From Lunularia cruciata (Eukaryota; Streptophyta; Marchantiopsida; Lunulariales; Lunulariaceae): a stretch of 64,000 nt of DNA. Numbering within the stretch: the stretch's first letter is position 1; every line of letters starts with the position of its first letter. Shown one piece after another: positions 1 through 12,269 of the stretch. The stretch is from the NCBI GenBank assembly GCA_948567375.1, contig OX419755.1:78820218-78884217 (forward strand), given 5' to 3'. The notes beneath the pieces are model-generated. The model did not search any database and was not told the DNA's origin. It saw nothing but the letters and a program-made list of their open reading frames with translations. A program made the position numbers and the translations under genes.

Positions 1-607
1 ATTGGGATGGCCTCTTCTCACTTGGAGAAGGGGAAAGCGACTGCTTCTTACTTCTCCGACGAGCCTTGGAGGATGCAGTTAAATGCAATTTGGATGTTGA
101 TGCTTGTATGCTGTCGGACGGTGGTGATGAAAAACTTAGAGCGTGTCCCCTGTCAAAGTGATAAATCTGTAGATCTCCAGGAACTTTCTTTGTGTTACAG
201 CGCCAGAAGAGCTTTCCAACGGGTATCCACTTGATTGTGCTGCCACACACTTTCTGAGAAGCAATAGGTCCAGAGGTTGTCAAGCAAGGTGCTTTCCACA
301 TCACTCGAACAATTGTATGGAAAAGGCACCATAAAATCCTTGATGTGAAGAGAGAACGTCTCCCCAAAAGCTTGAAGAATAATATTTCTTGGACAGTACA
401 GACGAGTCCAACCCTCACGTCTTACTGAACAAACTTTTTTCAGACGGACCTTGTGGGAAATTGGAAATGAAAGGCGACTCGACGACGCATCAGAAAAAGA
501 AGTCCTTGGATCATTTTAATCAATATAGAAACAATTTACTCACTTCCACAGTAACATATTAACAAATGCAATCTTCCAACGTGTGAATCAACAAAGAACA
601 GCTTTTA
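1..607. other. 3' flank of the TBC gene
   Basis: No coding exon is recognisable here. On the minus strand an AATAAA hexamer (plus 604-609) overlaps the stop codon of the TBC gene, so the 3' untranslated region and cleavage site of that gene should lie in this stretch. A short open frame at 7-234 on the plus strand has no recognisable domain and is probably chance. Confidence 0.4.
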
Positions 608-3457
608 TTAACAAGTGAATACTCCCTCACGGGATGTTTGTTGCTCAGTACGTTGCTCTCTGGAGCTCGTCTGCTTAACAAGTTGCTGATCGCCTGGGAG
701 AGGGTTAGTCATTAATATGTACTCCTGACGCAGCTCCTCTAGACGTCGGGATACCTGCAGGTCAGCCAAACTCGAAATGAGCATTTTCCATTATGCAGCA
801 CCCTCAGTGATGAGTGTATGTATTATAACAACAGGGAATGTGGATCTCGAGGAAAGAGCCATGATGCAATTTCAAACCCGACCACTTGCACATCACACAG
901 TTGTAGGAACCAGAGCAACAGCAACTATGAACCACTTTTGGGTTGCAAGCGGTGACTCCCTTACGAGTTCACTGTCCAGAATGAGGATACAAGATATCAC
1001 CAATGAGTAAATTATGCATTATATGTCCTGCCGCTAAGAAACGCTTTATGCAACACAAGTGACACGCTCAAACCCTGAATGGAAGACGAATGTGAGAAGA
1101 CGATTGAAAACTAGAAAGCTCACCTTAATTGAGTAAGCCATAGGTAGTAGTGTATCTGGTTGAAGAGAATCTTCTGGGAAATTGCGTAACGCATGAACGA
1201 GTTTCTCAAATGGTAGCTTCACCTGATAAGAAGAGAAAAGAAAGACTGTTTGAATACGGTCGCCTATCAGGGAGCCACAAACCTCTTTTAACACTTTCAG
1301 ACTTTGACCTCATCTTTCAAACAGAGAAGCACTGGACTAAGAATCTCAAAACTCCTTAGTTCTGACTACAACCATGACTCATGGTACACCTTTGGATACC
1401 CCTACTAAACCATGAAAAACTTTCGGTTAACGCCCAAACAGTTTTCCATGTAAATTCTTGATAGCATGACTTACCAAGTCATCATGGCAGTACTTCAGTA
1501 GAGCTAAACCAACCCTGAAAACAATCTTGACACCCTGCACCAAAGAATAAGTCACGTGAAGTTTAGCTTGTGACGCTTGCAAAGGTACAATGATCCCCAA
1601 ACAGTGTATAATGGAATACAGAACACGTTCCACAACAACCCGGTTCCATACACATGAGCGAAAATCCTTCATTATCAACTTTATTGTACCACATATCTAA
1701 CTTCTAAAACTAAAGTAGTCGTTTATTTCGTGGAGATATTACGTAATGGAGTACAGAACACGTTGTAAACAACCCGCAACCCGGTTCCATACCCACGTCT
1801 GACCGGACTGACTCTAGTTCCTGGACATAAAACAATGACGTTCGAGACATCTTTCGCATGCTCACGTAGTGATGTACATCCATTCAGACAGGTGAGTGAA
1901 AGTAAAATCCATCGCCAGATGGACAACCGAACTACAAACCTCGTAAAGGAAGACATCCCAGATTCGCAACTCCAATGAAAAAGGGAATGAATAGGAGAAC
2001 ACAGTAATAAACCACTGGCTCGCGTACATGCTGGGGTTGATTATTTCCTCTTCAAAATGGGCACCTAATCTTGGCAGCTGCTCACGGACAAGCCTTTCAA
2101 ATTGAAAAAGGTACTGTTGCACTAACGGTAGCCCTGCCTGCAGCAACAATCATCAGGTATCAAAACACATTTCAAAAGACCTCTCGAAGATAAACTTGAG
2201 AGCAAGGTCCTCCAATACGCCTGTTGAGCACCATGCAGTTTGAGAACGATGGAAAGATATCACAGAACGCAAAAAATCCAAAGATTGCCAGTGCTTATTT
2301 CTTATGACCAGATAGGAGTTTACCAAATATAAGCCCTCCATTGGTGCATGAACGGCACCCTTGAGCAAGGCTACAAGCAGCCAAAAGGCATCCTCCTCAC
2401 TCATATAGAGGAGCAACAGACCAGCTAAGAACCCCATGCCCTGATAGTCAAGAGACGTTGGTCAGTGGTCAGAATTGAATCAGCAACTTTGCCCATGAGT
2501 ATGAAGTTGGAACTATATTGGGGGCAATCGCACCAACATGTTGTAGGTTAATACCTGGACGTAGCCAACATCTCTGTCGTACACAGAATATGCCTTCAGG
2601 ACATTGTAAAGAGAACGCTGTCCAGGTCCATGTCTTTGTTGGAAGAAAACGTGTGAAGGAAAAGTGCGTGAAATATCTCGAATAATGTCAAGCTCTGCGG
2701 CTGACGTCTCGTACACCACTAATTGCTGTGGAATGGCACAAGAATCAGATGAGTCAGAAAGTAGTAAGTCTAACACCACCTGCAGGATTTGTCAAAATAA
2801 GCGACCCTACTTATCTTAAGCCTGAGATGTTCTGATACTTCAAAACCAACAGCGAGATTTGCGTCAATGTTACCTACTTCGTAAACCCCTTGATTCATAA
2901 GCAACAAATCTCGGCTTCCGGATATGAGCTGCCAAACAAGACCACGCAGGCAATCTGGAATTCCTTTCCGAATCCGCCGCTTCACAACATGTGGTTTTCT
3001 CCTGACGTAGTGCTTCCAATCTGTTCCTCCTACGCCGATCATCTTTCGCCATTTTCTTAGTCTGCGCTCTTCTCTGTGAGACAAACACTTGGCGGTTTAG
3101 AACACATCCAGTTGAAGACCACGCTGTTTACAAGGACGACCAGCTTTGAGCAAAAGCCGAGGACGAAGGAAGAAAGAACCGCATTGTAGGGCACGCCACA
3201 GCTCACAAATGATACACAAACCTCCAAACTCGAAAAAGAAAAATACTTTCAAATGGAGAACGTAGTCAAAGGCACCTTTCGCGTTCATTTTGAGGCTTAG
3301 ATGTAGACTTAGTGGAGACTTCCGCTGGAGAGCCTGTTGTTGGCTTTAGAAAGCCAAACCGATCGACTGGCCTTAGGGGAGGAACAGGCCCAGGTTCAAA
3401 TTCAAGCTCCTCAATCCTTTTCTTCTCCGCTTCTGAAAGGCTGTGTGCCCCATTCAT
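608..3457 (-). CDS. TBC-domain Rab GTPase-activating protein, plant EVI5/PAM1-like
   Basis: Predicted to accelerate GTP hydrolysis on a Rab GTPase during membrane traffic. Eight coding exons join in frame with GT..AG introns: 3457-3276, 3073-2878, 2725-2555, 2440-2324, 2137-1940, 1534-1475, 1222-1124 and 754-608, giving about 389 residues. A proline-rich N-terminus (GPVPPLRPVDRFGF) precedes the TBC domain. That domain shows IPDCLRGLVWQL, the arginine-finger motif IIRDISRTFP, the glutamine-finger motif VGYVQGMGF, and MYASQWFITVFSYSFPF. The whole length follows the plant family that includes Arabidopsis PAM1, and the C-terminal exon keeps the VSRRLEEL helix before a divergent tail. The ATG at 3457 is chosen because in-frame TGA codons lie just upstream; an upstream TTG at 3484 is not a credible start. 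I see no lesion, so the gene looks functional. Exon borders are read by eye against remembered plant homologues. Confidence 0.93.
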
Positions 3458-6400
3458 ACTCCAACCACCTGAACTTCCTTGCAACGAGCTTCAAGTTCAC
3501 TCACTCCTAAAATTATCAACCTCACTCCCCACTTTGACTCCAGTCAGCAACTGCTTGTAAGAGAAGCCTTCCGCTGGCAAGTTGTCCTCATCTTTGACTT
3601 CTATACTCTATAGTAACCTCCTGGAGAGCTCGCTGTTTGTGGCAAGGCATGTAGCCAACGTCAGGCAGATGAGAACACTTTGCAGATTATTCTATGCAAC
3701 GTCTCGACGCATAGGAGAAAGTGCTACCTCTTTCTTCTAGATCTGCAATTGCTTGATATTCCCGCTTTGCATGCTCGGAGCAGCCAGTGAGGAAGTCGCC
3801 ATCCTCTCATTCTACTGGAAGTAGAAGATAGGTGGAATAACCACTACAGTGATACATCTTAACGGTCTACGAGACGATCATAAAATTGCTGCATCTTGGA
3901 CAACTCCCTTGGTAGAGCATCAAAATTTTAATCACAGTGATACATCCTTCCACAAATGTTGTTCGCTTGCCTGACTGCGTCAATACCCGCGCTTCTCTCT
4001 AGAACCTATCCCTTCTATTGCTGATGTCCGTCGTGCACAGATACCAGTTCAATTCGAGAAGCGTTTCTAGGCCAGACCACCTGCTGATAAGATGCCTTCT
4101 GTGCACAGTGGCAAAGGAGAGGCACAGTCGCTCAAACACATCCAAAAAGCCCACGGGACCGTTGAACACAGCAGTGGTGACATGTACCTTCAAATGCCAG
4201 CTAAAGATAGACTCAGCGAGAGGTGGTAGAACTGTTCCCGACGACGAACGCCGGCAAGCGTCTCGAGTTGGAGCCAAAGGACCTGTCAAAAGAACCAACT
4301 GCCAATAGTCAGTTCCAAGACCTGATAGATAGACTCGATACAAAGAGATATGATGATAATCAAGTCGCAAGCGGTATGCAAGGGTGAAACGATAAGCTAT
4401 GCGCTAGATGTTAGCCAGATCAACCTGTACCAAATGGATCAAACACCTTATTACATAGCCGCTCCCGCTGAAGAGGATTGTGTTGAAATATACAAGAATC
4501 TGACCATTGAGCATGACTCCAGCAATTTTCACTGATCGCTCGCCACAATCTATAATTTCAAATTTTCGCTAGATAGTGTTTCTCAACCATCAGACATCTC
4601 AAATAGGGGCTCTTTGATCATCAACATATGACCACAGGTCGACGTGTTTTAAAGATTCTCCAGATGCAGAACTAAACAGCACAACCCACACGACAAGAGA
4701 GTCTACGCGACAAAGATGAGTCTCTCTTTGCACTGAGCTAATGTTACGTCCCCTCGCTTTGAAACCGATAAATCGGAGGACCAAGGGTGACCATCATCAC
4801 ACTGCGTGTCCACCTTTAGTTTCAAAATAGGACAAAGCTCACTGCTGTACAACACCAGCGTTCCGTACCTCTGCAGCAAATACTCCGATTCTACGGCTAG
4901 GAAACCTCAGAAGGCATGGCCACCAAGCTGGCTAACTAAAGCTTCAGAGAGGAAGATTACATAACGGCTTCTTGGTGATGGCATTGTTCCATCCAGAGAC
5001 CCACGTCATGGTTAATGATGATACCACGAATGTCACCACACTATCTACTTGTCCCACAACGCGTTCGGAAGAGAAAACCTAAATCCAGAGCAAACAGGCC
5101 TGGTTTCCACCATTCATCTCAAGAATGCTAGTTAAGACGGATACATCTCAATATCGAAAGCGCAAAATGTGAGGGGGATGTGCAAAATAAGCCATGCGCA
5201 TGAAAGTCCGATCTATTTGTTCTTTCAGATGAAGTATTAATACTCAATCGCATGACCCCAAGCACATAATTCTAAACAACTGGATGGACGCGAATCGGAA
5301 AAAGGTCTCCAACGCAAGTCAAGGGACCGAGCAAGCCAAATGGCAGCAAATGACGATCGAAACCGACAAGATTAGAGCTTACATCTATTCTAGGACAACA
5401 TCTTCATCCTTGCGGGCACGGCCGTTTTGATCCCTCGTTTCAAACAGGTGGTGCGTAGTGAATGCTAAGCTCCAAAAATTCACACAATCCCGCGCCTATA
5501 CAATGTGCAATTTCTTTACTGCTGTTGCTCCTACACGACGACAGCAACAACGACCCCTGAAACACCTCTGTCCACCTACCTCAAACATCTGCCACATCCA
5601 TCCCAAGACGAAGACCTCTAGCTCCTGTCCTCCTCCTTCTCAACGTCTCTCTCTCTCTAAACACACACACTTCAACACCAGCAGGCGAAAGTACAATCGA
5701 TAAAACCGATACCCGCGTCCTGACCTGTCCCCCGATCATCCACGCCGCGCTCCCTCTGGTCAACAGTTTATGTACAGAATCAAAACTGCTGCTGCTCTAG
5801 AGGAATGTAATCTACTCCGGCAGAGAATGGCAGAGAGCGCGTGATGGCCATCACGTTGTTGTTGTTGACATGTCTGTCACCTGAAGGACTACGTCACCAG
5901 GTCCTCCCATCCAATTAGCTTTTCTCTCTTCTGCTCTCCCCACTTTGCTTCTCTTCTGTACGTTCGTTCGCAAGTTCCCCGAAGAAACTGTCACGTCTTC
6001 TCCTCCTGTTTTCTACACTCTCCTCCAAACTGTTTGTGACCTTTATACATTATATCTGACTTCTTCAATTAGAGGAATAAAACTCACTCACTTAGATGTT
6101 TAACCACTTAGCTACTTAAGAATGCAAACGAATAACATGATTAAAGCGTACTCTTTATCACAATAAGGATAGGAAATTTTCAACATTTTACTTATTTTGG
6201 CAGCTTTATCTAGCAATTAGACATTTCCAAAGCCTTCAAAACATCAGACCTGTACAAGAGATACTAGACTGTAAAAACTTCATTCCTTTGAAAGTTTGAA
6301 GTAAACAAGTTTGAGAGAATCTTGACTTCATATAAATGAAAGTGAGGAGTTGACCCAAGAGATTATTCTTCTTCTGAACTTTGCATTACTGCCTCTATTA

Positions 6401-7648
6401 GTGTAAAGCTAAAACAATTCATCGTACTTAATAGGTATATAAAGTGGAGTTCAAGCCTGAGATTACTTTTATCACTTCTTTGAAACTCATACCGGATAAA
6501 TTATTGATATAGTGTCGATTATTGTAATTCCAATGAAGAATCTAGTACACAAGTAATTTTACTAGTAAATTTCTTCTACCGATTTCCTTCCTAGCACAAT
6601 ACCAAAATATTATACCGTATTTCATAAAGTGAACGTAGAAATACTTAAATATTTGCTTTGCCTTTAAAAGTATAATTCTTGCAGAGCCTCTAAGTCTCTC
6701 GTGTACTCAATGACAATAACCATGCATGAATCTCGAGAAAAAGTAACAAATAGAGAACTCTCTCTATGAGATCATGTTTACTATATTCGTTTGCATTTTC
6801 ACGTGAAGCTCCTCTGAAGTCGCGGATTAACAAAGCATGCATTCAAATAGTGAATTTACATACCGTAGCAGTTGACTGTAACGTTCCATTTTGAGATCAA
6901 ATATTACGCATTGTAATTATAAATTACGAAGTACTTTTCTCGCAAGATGTGTAATGATGTGGTTTTGACTAAAGTTCCATCCTTAATCCTGATAGCTTAT
7001 ATTTATGTCATCTCTAGAATAATTTTCTTTGATTCGGTTATTTGAAATCTCTTAGAAACCAACCGATAATTATCTGTGAAGAGCTTTTAATCATCTTTTA
7101 AAAATGGATGTTGTACCTCCAATGCTCATTATACGACTGGTAGTCAATAATCTACGTGAGCTTCTGCTTAATGTATTCTAACGCCTATGAGGCTTTTGAT
7201 ATATGATAGCCCTAATTATATGATAAATAGAACATTCAATTAAAAGCTGATACGTTATGTCACAAAACGCATGTTCTTTTACTCTATATCAACTCGAGGA
7301 TAACTTAAGGAAGGTTACTTCAAACATCCATGTTCTATATCTCATCCGATGGGCATTTGAAAAATCCATCAGCAACAAAAATAAGTAGCAAAATTAGTTA
7401 ATATTCGTATAGTCACTAACCTAAATACTACAACATGGGGCTCCCTTACTTTGTGTTTATGATGTTTTCGAATTAGTATCAAGATCGATTAAATCGTTTT
7501 AAATTACAGGTAAGGGATCAAACAACGATGAATACGGGTTTACACAACGGTTTACCGATTGAATAATTGAACAACTACTCTAGGTGATTAAACAATAGAA
7601 GTAGAGATTTGCCATCTCAGAAGATGAATGATTTGTTAGAGGTCAATT
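3458..7648. other. Upstream region of the TBC gene, then AT-rich intergenic DNA
   Basis: This should hold the promoter and 5' leader of the minus-strand TBC gene. A pyrimidine-rich stretch around 5630-5665 (purine-rich on the gene's strand) resembles plant leader or promoter DNA. From about 6000 to 7640 the sequence is strongly AT-rich. The short open frames here have no recognisable domains. No repeat or RNA gene was recognised. Confidence 0.35.
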
Positions 7649-7960
7649 TCCTCTTCAGGGTCTTGGAGCTATGGACTCAACGCCAGACACATTGGTCAAG
7701 GAGTGCACGAGAGTTTATCATGTTAGGCGCCAAGGGTACCATTCTCACTCTCATACTTTGTAGTATATTTTAGACAGAGAGTAATCACATTAGGTGATGC
7801 TTCTTTAGATGCTCCGATTCTTTGTAAACGGTATGACTTGCAAAGCTAGGCTATCTTAGGTGAAATATGGTAAATTTCTCTCATCTCTCCTTTGTATGGC
7901 TTGATGGGGTCTTCCCATCCATTGTGTTCTCTCAGCAGTCACCCTTTTCCTTACTGTAGT
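7649..7960 (+). mobile_element. Old 3' fragment of the RLE-type LINE
   Basis: This stretch matches the end of the LINE at 10526-12258. It contains the diverged C-terminal coding sequence (readable as KECTRVYHVRRQG), the spacer with GCTTCTTTAGATGCTCC, and a version of the conserved tail (tctctcctttgtatggcttg). It has many differences and small indels relative to the better copy, so it is an older, 5'-truncated insertion. Confidence 0.7.
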
Positions 7961-8111
7961 ATCATGGTACTTTCAAGCTGACAAGGATATTCGTACCCCT
8001 TTTAGCGCCAACGGGGTCTTTTGGATATTGGAATCGCAACACCTGTATTACTGTAGTTTAGCACCGTAGCTCGGCGGTACGTACGCACTTAACTTCATTG
8101 TCTCAACCACT

Positions 8112-8232
8112 ATTGGGGCCTAGCCCCATTTTAGCCATACCATTGGGGTCTAGTACCGTTTTAGTTCTTTGTCTCTCCATGTACGGGTTGATGTGGTTTT
8201 CCATCCTTCTTGTGTTCTGTGTGGTCGCCTAA
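8112..8232 (+). repeat. LINE 3' tail copy
   Basis: A second copy of the LINE 3' end. It begins with the self-complementary ggggcctagcccc and continues through a diverged tttgtctctccatgtacggg to ctgtgtggtcgcc. It carries no coding sequence and lies only about 150 bases after the previous copy. Confidence 0.65.
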
Positions 8233-8437
8233 TTCGTTACTCAACTACGGTAAGGGCTGTAGCTCTTCCATTACGTTACGCGATGACTTCGATAAGTACA
8301 GTAGTCTGCTGTGCAGTCCGGTACTGTTCCACTATTCACCTGGTTAGAGAGGGATCAACATCACTAACTGTAGAATCAATCACGCCGATGTAGTATATTT
8401 CTAGAGAAAGGCTTTTCCATATGGGTTTTACTTTTCA

Positions 8438-8512
8438 CTTTCTACCTGTTTTGTCTCTCCCTTGTACGGCTTGATGGGTCTTCGTGTGTTTTATGTGGTC
8501 GCCTTTTTCTCT
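8438..8512 (+). repeat. LINE 3' tail copy
   Basis: A third tail copy: gttttgtctctcccttgtac followed by ggcttgatgggtcttcg and ttatgtggtcgcc. It has a small internal deletion relative to the tail of the copy at 10526-12258. Confidence 0.65.
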
Positions 8513-10525
8513 TTTGTATGTTGGTCACGGGATTTGAACTTTTCCAGAAAAGCATATTCAATATCGATTCAACGGTGGGAATTTACGGGTACCTGAAAAA
8601 GAAATTGAGTTCATTTATGAACGTTGCCATCAATTATTATTCTATGGATCGCCTGAAACTGCATAGAAATTTACAGGTCATGTTTTTCACTTCCTAAAAA
8701 TTTATATAGGGTTACAGTCATTTTCTAATAGAACTCAGGTATCCCCCACGCTACCCGTAGAGCTTTTACGAAATACCCGAAAAGAAGTTTATCCCCTATT
8801 GTATGAATCTAAGAGATCATGAACTCTTCAATCTGCTGTTTCCTATCGTAGAGGTGTGTATCTAGAAGTCCTTTGCTTCATGAAGTTGGTGTATTAAACG
8901 TTAACTCGACTGCGTAAATGGTGAGAAGAAGAGTTAGTTTGCCGTCTGTGCATGGTTGTCTTCTCGTTATTTATCGTCATTTTGATGAGAAATGTTGCAT
9001 TCTAGGCAACTTGCAAGGAACAAGCAAATCTCTAACATATTGTGTAACGGTCCAGTGATTTTATAACAATTACCAAACAGACAAGAATGTTATTTACAAG
9101 AAACGGAGAAAATCTCAGACATATTGTGCAGTGATACAGATGCTTTTATGGCCACAAAAACAACTCTCAATCATCAATGATTTATCACAAAAGAATTCTG
9201 TCTTTCCACTCTTTCCTGGCATTTTATTTCTCTTTACCCGTGGACCAGTGTAAGACTCTACTTTGAGTTCACTTGTCTTGACAACTTCATCTTTTGAATG
9301 AGCTCCTCATGCATCTTAATGGAACGAAGGGAGGATACGAGAAACTTTGGGCATTCTTTATTCTGACAACGACGGTAGCTTGTTCTCCAAGTGATTCAAT
9401 GAACCTCTCGTGTTGTAGCAAGTCCAACAGTCATGTGTATAATTTCCAGGAGTTGTGAGCAGGTGCAGAATACAAGTGGCCTTCTCCAATTTCGACAGTG
9501 ACGATAGGCACCTGGCACTTTCACCACTGCATGGAAACTAGAACATAATGAGTTAAAATAAAACTAGTGTCATACCTGGAGTACTACACCATCAAATAGC
9601 AAACTCGAAAACAGCTACACGCTTACCCTATACAATGTCATGAATTGGAATGTAGCTCAAGTTCCTTTGCTCTTGAAGGGGATGTATTTCCCCATAGTCA
9701 TTTCTAGGTAAAGAATATCTGGGAATGTACCCCATCCCGTGGGTTGAGAACGCACGGGACGGCGCCGTCCTTCCTACAGGACAAAGTAAGGATTACACAT
9801 CACATGGTACCATAAACCACGGTACGGGACGACCTGAAACTGGCTGCACCGCGTGGAGCTGGCTCATTAACCGGGATGGGAGAGGTAAGTCAATAGCGAT
9901 ATCCATCTACCATGTGTGAATTGGGACAAAGATTTGTCCGTGGCACGACAAATAGTGAGAACCGGCTGCCGTTTCAGCCAGCTGACGGCAACGGAGTAGT
10001 AACCGAGCATGCGGGTTACTTCTTTGCAGGTCCCACTTCTGTCCTCGCGAGGTTCTGACTTCGCCAAGTGGTGTCTCGTCATCAGGTGAGGTGGTCTTTG
10101 TCACAAGCGGTCTTTGTCATCTCGTGAGACGGGCCTAGTAATCGCACAACTGATAGTAGGTACTTTTGTAGAATTTACGAGAAGAACCCGAGGAGAAATG
10201 AAAGCCTATAAAGAAAAGATGGTGGATGTGAATATGTGGATTTGAATATGTATTGCTTGAGTTGTTTAGTTAGTTAGCTTGAATATGTAATGTTTGAATT
10301 GTTGAATTGTTCCTTTTGTGCAATTTTTTTATGGCTTTTCAGCTTCTCTTTATTACAAGCATGGTGGTTCACAGGAAGAAGTCATCGTCTTGGAATCAAC
10401 GGTTGGTACACGTTAGAGAGATCCTTTGGGGGATCCTTATTTGCCATGGTTCACTTTAGAGCTCTCATATTTATTATTTTTGCCATGCTAGGTTGTGTAT
10501 TTCACTCCTTGGCAAATGAACATAC
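8513..10525. other. Intergenic DNA with a GC-richer block at about 9720-10140
   Basis: No gene is recognised. Composition changes sharply at about 9720-10140, which is richer in GC than its surroundings and holds a perfect 14-bp palindrome (GGACGGCGCCGTCC, 9757-9770) and short repeats such as ggtctttgtca. Overlapping open frames on both strands of this block have no recognisable domain. It may be an unrecognised transposon piece. Confidence 0.3.
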
Positions 10526-12019
10526 ATTGTAGGCCTTGTAAATCAGATTAGGCAGGCCTTTGACTACTTGACTACCGAGCTACATCTAGTAGGCTTGAGA
10601 GTCAAGGTGTCAAAGTGTAGGGCATGGTCCCCTTTAGGTATCCTTCCTCACCTTGAGCTTCCAGAGAGTTGTATCACATCTACAGATGGACTTTGTGTTC
10701 TTAGAGTGCCAGTAGGATTGGAGGATTTTGTCACACGTTTCTTAGACGCTGCTCTTGTAGATGATGTTCTCCATGTGGATGACCTTCTATTACTAGGAGA
10801 TCCGCAGGTGGCATTTGGTATACTCTCTTCTAGTATTGCTTGTCGACCATCTTACCTCATCCGTACAGTTCCCCCCTCACCGTCCTTCCTATCACGTCTG
10901 AGAGCATTTGATAGGAGGATTATGGGAGTCTTTGGTGATATTATTGGACCAGGGACTTTTGAGTGTGTGACCGGGGATTTAGCACGTAGACAGACGGCTC
11001 TACGGATCTCATGTGGTGGGGTTGTCTTGCTTTCTATGGAGGAGACTGCACCTATAGCATTTTTGGGTAGTTGGGCTCTCTCGGCACCCCTACTTTCTTC
11101 TTGTTTTGTGGTTGTTGATAGGACGGTTTTGGAGACTTATGTGACATAGGTGGAGGGAGGATCCTTTTCTCTCCAGGTGTTATTGTGGCAGACTAGAGAT
11201 AGTCTATCCCCACGAGCACGAGAGGATTTTCCACCTTTTGCTTCACTATCGTCAGATTGGACTAGAGGTTTACAGTCTTCCTTGATGGAGCGACAATGTG
11301 AGCATACGCTACATTCTCTCTTAGTCGACTCATCCATTCCTTAGGCTACTAGAGCACGTCTTTGCTCTTGCTCCAACAAGGGTGTAGGCTCTTGGATCCT
11401 AGCTCAACCGTGCATTAGGGCTTTTCAACTTGCACCAACTACTTTCTCTACAACGATGAGGTTTTGCCTAGGTTTGGTCCACCCATCTGCATCTTCATTA
11501 CTCACTTGTGAGTGTGGTTCTACACTAGATGCAATAGCGGTCCACATGACACGGTGTCCTTTTGGAGGACAGAGGATAGCTACCCATGATGCCATTAGAG
11601 ACATAGTGTTTGCTATGGCGCGAGAGAGTGGATACTTGGCTTGGAGGGAGCATTCGTATGCTTTGCAAACAACACGTGTCAGGGCAGACTTATACTTGGT
11701 CCAAGATGATCAGGTGATAGTAGCGGATGTCATAGTTACGGACCCTACGCGGGATATAGTTTTGGAGGGAGTGATTACCTATCCCCCTGGATGGGCGGCA
11801 AGTGTAGCAGTAGGTCACAAAGTCTCCAAGTATAAGGGCATGCAGCGAGGTCACCTCTTTGTTCCACTAGCCTTGGAGTTATATGGAGCGATGGACACGG
11901 CATTTGACACATTTGTCAAGGAATGCACGAGAGCTTATCATGTTAGGCATCAGGGGGTACCACTCTCACTCTCATACAATGTAGCATATTTTAGACAGCA
12001 TATGTCCATTGCTCTATAG
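10526..12019 (+). pseudogene. LINE ORF fragment: RT C-terminal part plus CCHC and restriction-like endonuclease
   Basis: One reading direction covers nearly the whole stretch, with only a few interruptions (stops at about 11147 and 11342, and a possible frame change nearby). The first part (10526-11149) reads LRVKVSKCRAWSPLG and later FDRRIMGVFGDIIG, typical of the region after the catalytic palm in this LINE group. The second part (11456-12019) has a zinc-knuckle-like CECGSTLD..H...C followed by THDAIRD. It then has an RADLYLV..QVIVADVIVT block resembling the catalytic core of restriction-like endonucleases of R2/Hero-type LINEs. The protein would cut target DNA and prime reverse transcription there. 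The N-terminal half is absent, so this copy cannot be autonomous. The LINE clade is uncertain. Confidence 0.7.
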
Positions 12020-12258
12020 AGTGCAATAGCTGGTGCAATCCATAAGAGAGCAATTACATTAGGTGATGTTTCTTTGGATGCTCCAGTTGTGTGTAGACCA
12101 TACGACTTGCATAGCTCGGATATCTTAGGTGCGGTAGGGCAAATTTCTCATATAGACTCTATTGGGGCCTAGCCCCATGTTACCTTTTTTGTCTCTCCCT
12201 TGTACGGCTTGATGGGGTCTTCACATCCTTCATTTTTCCTACGTGGTCGCCTTTCTTC
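10526..12258 (+). mobile_element. 5'-truncated non-LTR retrotransposon with restriction-like endonuclease module
   Basis: The insertion begins inside the reverse transcriptase, downstream of its catalytic motif, and runs through the C-terminal endonuclease-like region to a 3' tail at 12166-12258 (ggggcctagcccc, then tttgtctctcccttgtacgg and ctacgtggtcgcc). Loss of the 5' part is typical of LINE insertions. The same tail occurs at four other places in this window (near 7900, 8170, 8450 and 53600), which defines it as the family's 3' end. I cannot see a target-site duplication with confidence. Confidence 0.75.
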
Positions 12259-12269
12259 AATTGTTTAGT

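Noticed and set aside
3458-3484. Upstream start for the TBC protein at TTG 3484
   Set aside because: No ATG there, and in-frame TGA codons lie shortly upstream; ATG 3457 is the first plausible start.
5458-5763. Overlapping open frames near the TBC gene promoter
   Set aside because: They overlap on opposite strands in biased-composition DNA and match no family known to me.
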